Positions 21,306-23,151 of a DNA stretch of 23,151 bases are shown in pieces (position 1 is the first letter of the stretch; the number at the start of each line of letters is the position of its first letter). The position numbers and the translations under genes are program-made. The DNA comes from Bacillota bacterium (lineage in GTDB: Bacteria; Bacillota; Clostridia; Lachnospirales; Lachnospiraceae). The DNA lies in contig JAEWPQ010000113.1 of the NCBI GenBank assembly GCA_023460575.1, forward strand, positions 1 to 23,151, given 5' to 3'. A model generated the notes under the pieces. It was not told the origin of the DNA. It saw nothing but the letters and a program-made list of their open reading frames with translations, and did not search any database.

Positions 21306-23151
21306 ATGTTAAAAAAGAAGACTTCCAAAAGAAGTGTTTTATTAATTCTCTCTTTGATAACTGTATTATGCAGCATATTTACTTTTACTGTCTTTCCCAT
21401 AGCTGCATCTGCTGCGACTCAGGCAACCTATTATATTTCGCCCACAGGAAGCGACAGCAACCCAGGAACGCTTGCAGCACCCTTCCAAACAATCGAAAAG
21501 GCGCGGGACGCTGTACGCATGATCAACAGCAATATGACCGGAGATATCTATATTTATTTGCGGGGCGGAAACTACAGTATCACCAGTACCGTTACTTTCA
21601 GACCACAGGATTCAGGGACAAACGGATACAGGATATATTACCAGGCATACCCGGGTGAAACGCCTGTCTTGAACGGTGCAATAAAAGTTACAGGTTGGAC
21701 TCAGCATAGCGGCAATATTTATAAGGCTGCGCTCAATCGTTCGACCAAATTGAGGAACCTTTATGTGAATGACCAGAGGGCTTCGATGACCAGCAAAACC
21801 GTAACAGCCCGCGGAGGGTACGGGACTTATTCCGTAACTGCAGGACAGGCTGGTTGGGCATGGACAAGCGGCAGTAAGAGTGACGGGGTTCAGTATAATA
21901 CATCGGATGTACCGGCAATTGCCAGCAACAAAGATGACCTTGAGATCGTAAACGGTACTACCTGGAATGAGAATATAGTTTGTACCAGGGATGTCATTAC
22001 ATCCGGCAGTAATAGAGTGCTTCTTTTGCAACAGCCTTATGGGGCGATAGCACAGACTCCGGGGTGGGGGGCAGCCTTTAGCGCTTCCGGTACCCATACG
22101 ATTTATAATGCCTTCGAATTCTTAAATTCTCCTGGACAATTTTATTTTGACAAGACGGCCAAAACGCTTTATTACTATATCCGGCCAGGTGAGAATATGA
22201 CCACTGCCGATGTAGAGGCTCCTGTTGTAGAGAAGCTGATCGACATCGCAGGAACATCAACGACTAACAGGGTTAAGAATATCACCTTCCAGGGTATTAC
22301 TTTTGAAAATACGGATTACAGCCTTGTGAATGTTGCAGGCTCACACGGCAAATCCACATGTCAGGCTGCACAGGCATTTATCGCTTTTTATAACGACAAT
22401 TGGCACAACACCAAGTATGATCTTGTTGATACATTGCCGGGAATGATCAACGTAAGCAGCAGCGATTCCATCAACTTTATAAGAAATACAGTGAAGCACA
22501 GCGGAAATGATGGAATTTCCATGGTAAACGATGTTATAAATTCCAGCCTTATCGGCAACTACATCACGGACATCACATCAAGCGGCATCACAGTAGGGCA
22601 TCCGCAGCATGTTTATATCGGAGACGGTGGAAACCATGCAAAATATGCTCCCGGCGTAGAAGGGGGTTGTAAGAATAACACCATCAACAATAATTTGTTG
22701 TACAACATAAGCACGTCTCACGGATTTGGGGGATGTGCCGCCATCACGTCTTACTTTGTGGATACCATCAAAATAACGAATAACCATGTTCAATCAACAG
22801 CATACAATGGAATCCATTTAGGCTGGGGATGGTGTAATTTCACTGACTCCACTACCTGTAAAAACAACACAGTAAGTAATAACCGGATTATTAATACCTT
22901 AACCAGGCTTCATGACAGCGGAGCCATCTATACCATCGGACAGATGCCGGGCACGAATATTAACCAGAACTATGTCAGGGGAATTCCTCCTGCAGCCTCC
23001 GGTCCGACCTATGGTTTGCATAACGATGAAGGAACTGCCTATATCAATGAAAATGACAACGTACTGGATATTGATCCGGGGGTAAAGTATACCATCAACT
23101 GTGAGGATTTTGGACAAAAACACGATTTAACCATACTGCGGACCTATGCCA
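21306..23151 (+). CDS. Secreted right-handed beta-helix protein, probably a glycoside hydrolase (partial)
   Basis: The gene starts at ATG 21306 (AGGAGG upstream) and remains open to the window end, giving 615 residues without a stop. A lysine-rich N-terminus and hydrophobic core (VLLILSLITVLCSIFTFTVF) form a signal peptide ending near AASA. The mature start has ATYYISPTGSDSNPGTLAAP, the opening motif of parallel beta-helix carbohydrate enzymes. PbH1-like coils follow: VKNITFQGITFENTDYSLVN, GNYITDITSSGITVG, NNTINNNLLYNISTSHGFGG and NNRIINTLTRLHDSGAIYTI. The arrangement resembles GH141- and GH120-type enzymes of xylan breakdown, but the family cannot be fixed by eye. Its location 115 nt behind the xylan esterase supports a shared role in plant cell-wall degradation. 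Confidence 0.8.
   Translation, partial: MLKKKTSKRSVLLILSLITVLCSIFTFTVFPIAASAATQATYYISPTGSDSNPGTLAAPFQTIEKARDAVRMINSNMTGDIYIYLRGGNYSITSTVTFRPQDSGTNGYRIYYQAYPGETPVLNGAIKVTGWTQHSGNIYKAALNRSTKLRNLYVNDQRASMTSKTVTARGGYGTYSVTAGQAGWAWTSGSKSDGVQYNTSDVPAIASNKDDLEIVNGTTWNENIVCTRDVITSGSNRVLLLQQPYGAIAQTPGWGAAFSASGTHTIYNAFEFLNSPGQFYFDKTAKTLYYYIRPGENMTTADVEAPVVEKLIDIAGTSTTNRVKNITFQGITFENTDYSLVNVAGSHGKSTCQAAQAFIAFYNDNWHNTKYDLVDTLPGMINVSSSDSINFIRNTVKHSGNDGISMVNDVINSSLIGNYITDITSSGITVGHPQHVYIGDGGNHAKYAPGVEGGCKNNTINNNLLYNISTSHGFGGCAAITSYFVDTIKITNNHVQSTAYNGIHLGWGWCNFTDSTTCKNNTVSNNRIINTLTRLHDSGAIYTIGQMPGTNINQNYVRGIPPAASGPTYGLHNDEGTAYINENDNVLDIDPGVKYTINCEDFGQKHDLTILRTYA

Noticed and set aside
21368..21658. Frame of 96 codons inside the beta-helix gene
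   Set aside because: Out-of-frame shadow; the frame from 21306 has a signal peptide, a good ribosome-binding site and stays open to the window end.
1..23151. CRISPR array, insertion sequence or integrase
   Set aside because: No regularly spaced repeats, transposase or recombinase motifs are visible on either strand.

Overview
The window looks like a chromosomal stretch from an anaerobic, low-G+C Firmicute, most likely a plant-fibre-degrading clostridium of the Lachnospiraceae type. This is inferred from AT-rich DNA with strong GGAGG ribosome-binding sites, an SLH/cell-wall-binding surface protein, a clostridial style of arsenic genes, and a secreted xylan esterase next to a beta-helix carbohydrate enzyme. 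Species cannot be settled from the sequence alone.

Layout. 1-578 is the end of a surface protein. 579-1156 is non-coding and holds a degenerate tRNA-Ala, hairpins, and a promoter with a palindromic operator. 1157-15580 is a large arsenic/metalloid island built from separate transcription units: (a) a Cys-rich MarR regulator, the arsenite methyltransferase ArsM, a GNAT acetyltransferase of the ArsN/PAT type and a tiny Cys-rich membrane peptide, ended by a terminator; (b) an MFS exporter and an ArsP-like (DUF318) permease locus damaged by a deletion, followed by ArsR1 and the remains of a lipoamide dehydrogenase, a DGC-type zinc protein and a lipoate ligase; (c) a SAM methyltransferase; (d) a membrane-anchored thioredoxin with CcdA; (e) a long operon arsR2 - CoA-disulfide reductase/rhodanese - arsR3 - acr3 - orf60 - arsD - arsA, ending in an arsC remnant and a strong terminator.

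15581-16326 is decayed DNA with a SulP/STAS remnant. 16327-17991 is an intact RNase J. 18002-19093 holds a short unknown ORF, a deleted mgtE on the minus strand and a leader region. 19094-23151 holds a CE1-CBM6-CE6 esterase and the start of a right-handed beta-helix protein. These last two genes look richer in G+C than the arsenic island.

How it fits together. As(III) can be pumped out by Acr3, alone or energised by ArsA and fed by ArsD, or methylated by ArsM. Methylated or organic arsenicals could be handled by the acetyltransferase, the MFS protein or the damaged ArsP-like permease. Thioredoxin/CcdA and the CoA-disulfide reductase supply thiol redox capacity. Three promoters, upstream of the MFS gene, arsR1 and arsR2, share an almost identical 18-nt operator, so three of the units appear to be one ArsR regulon. 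The island is visibly eroding: at least eight genes survive only as fragments, including arsC, so no intact arsenate reductase is encoded in this window.
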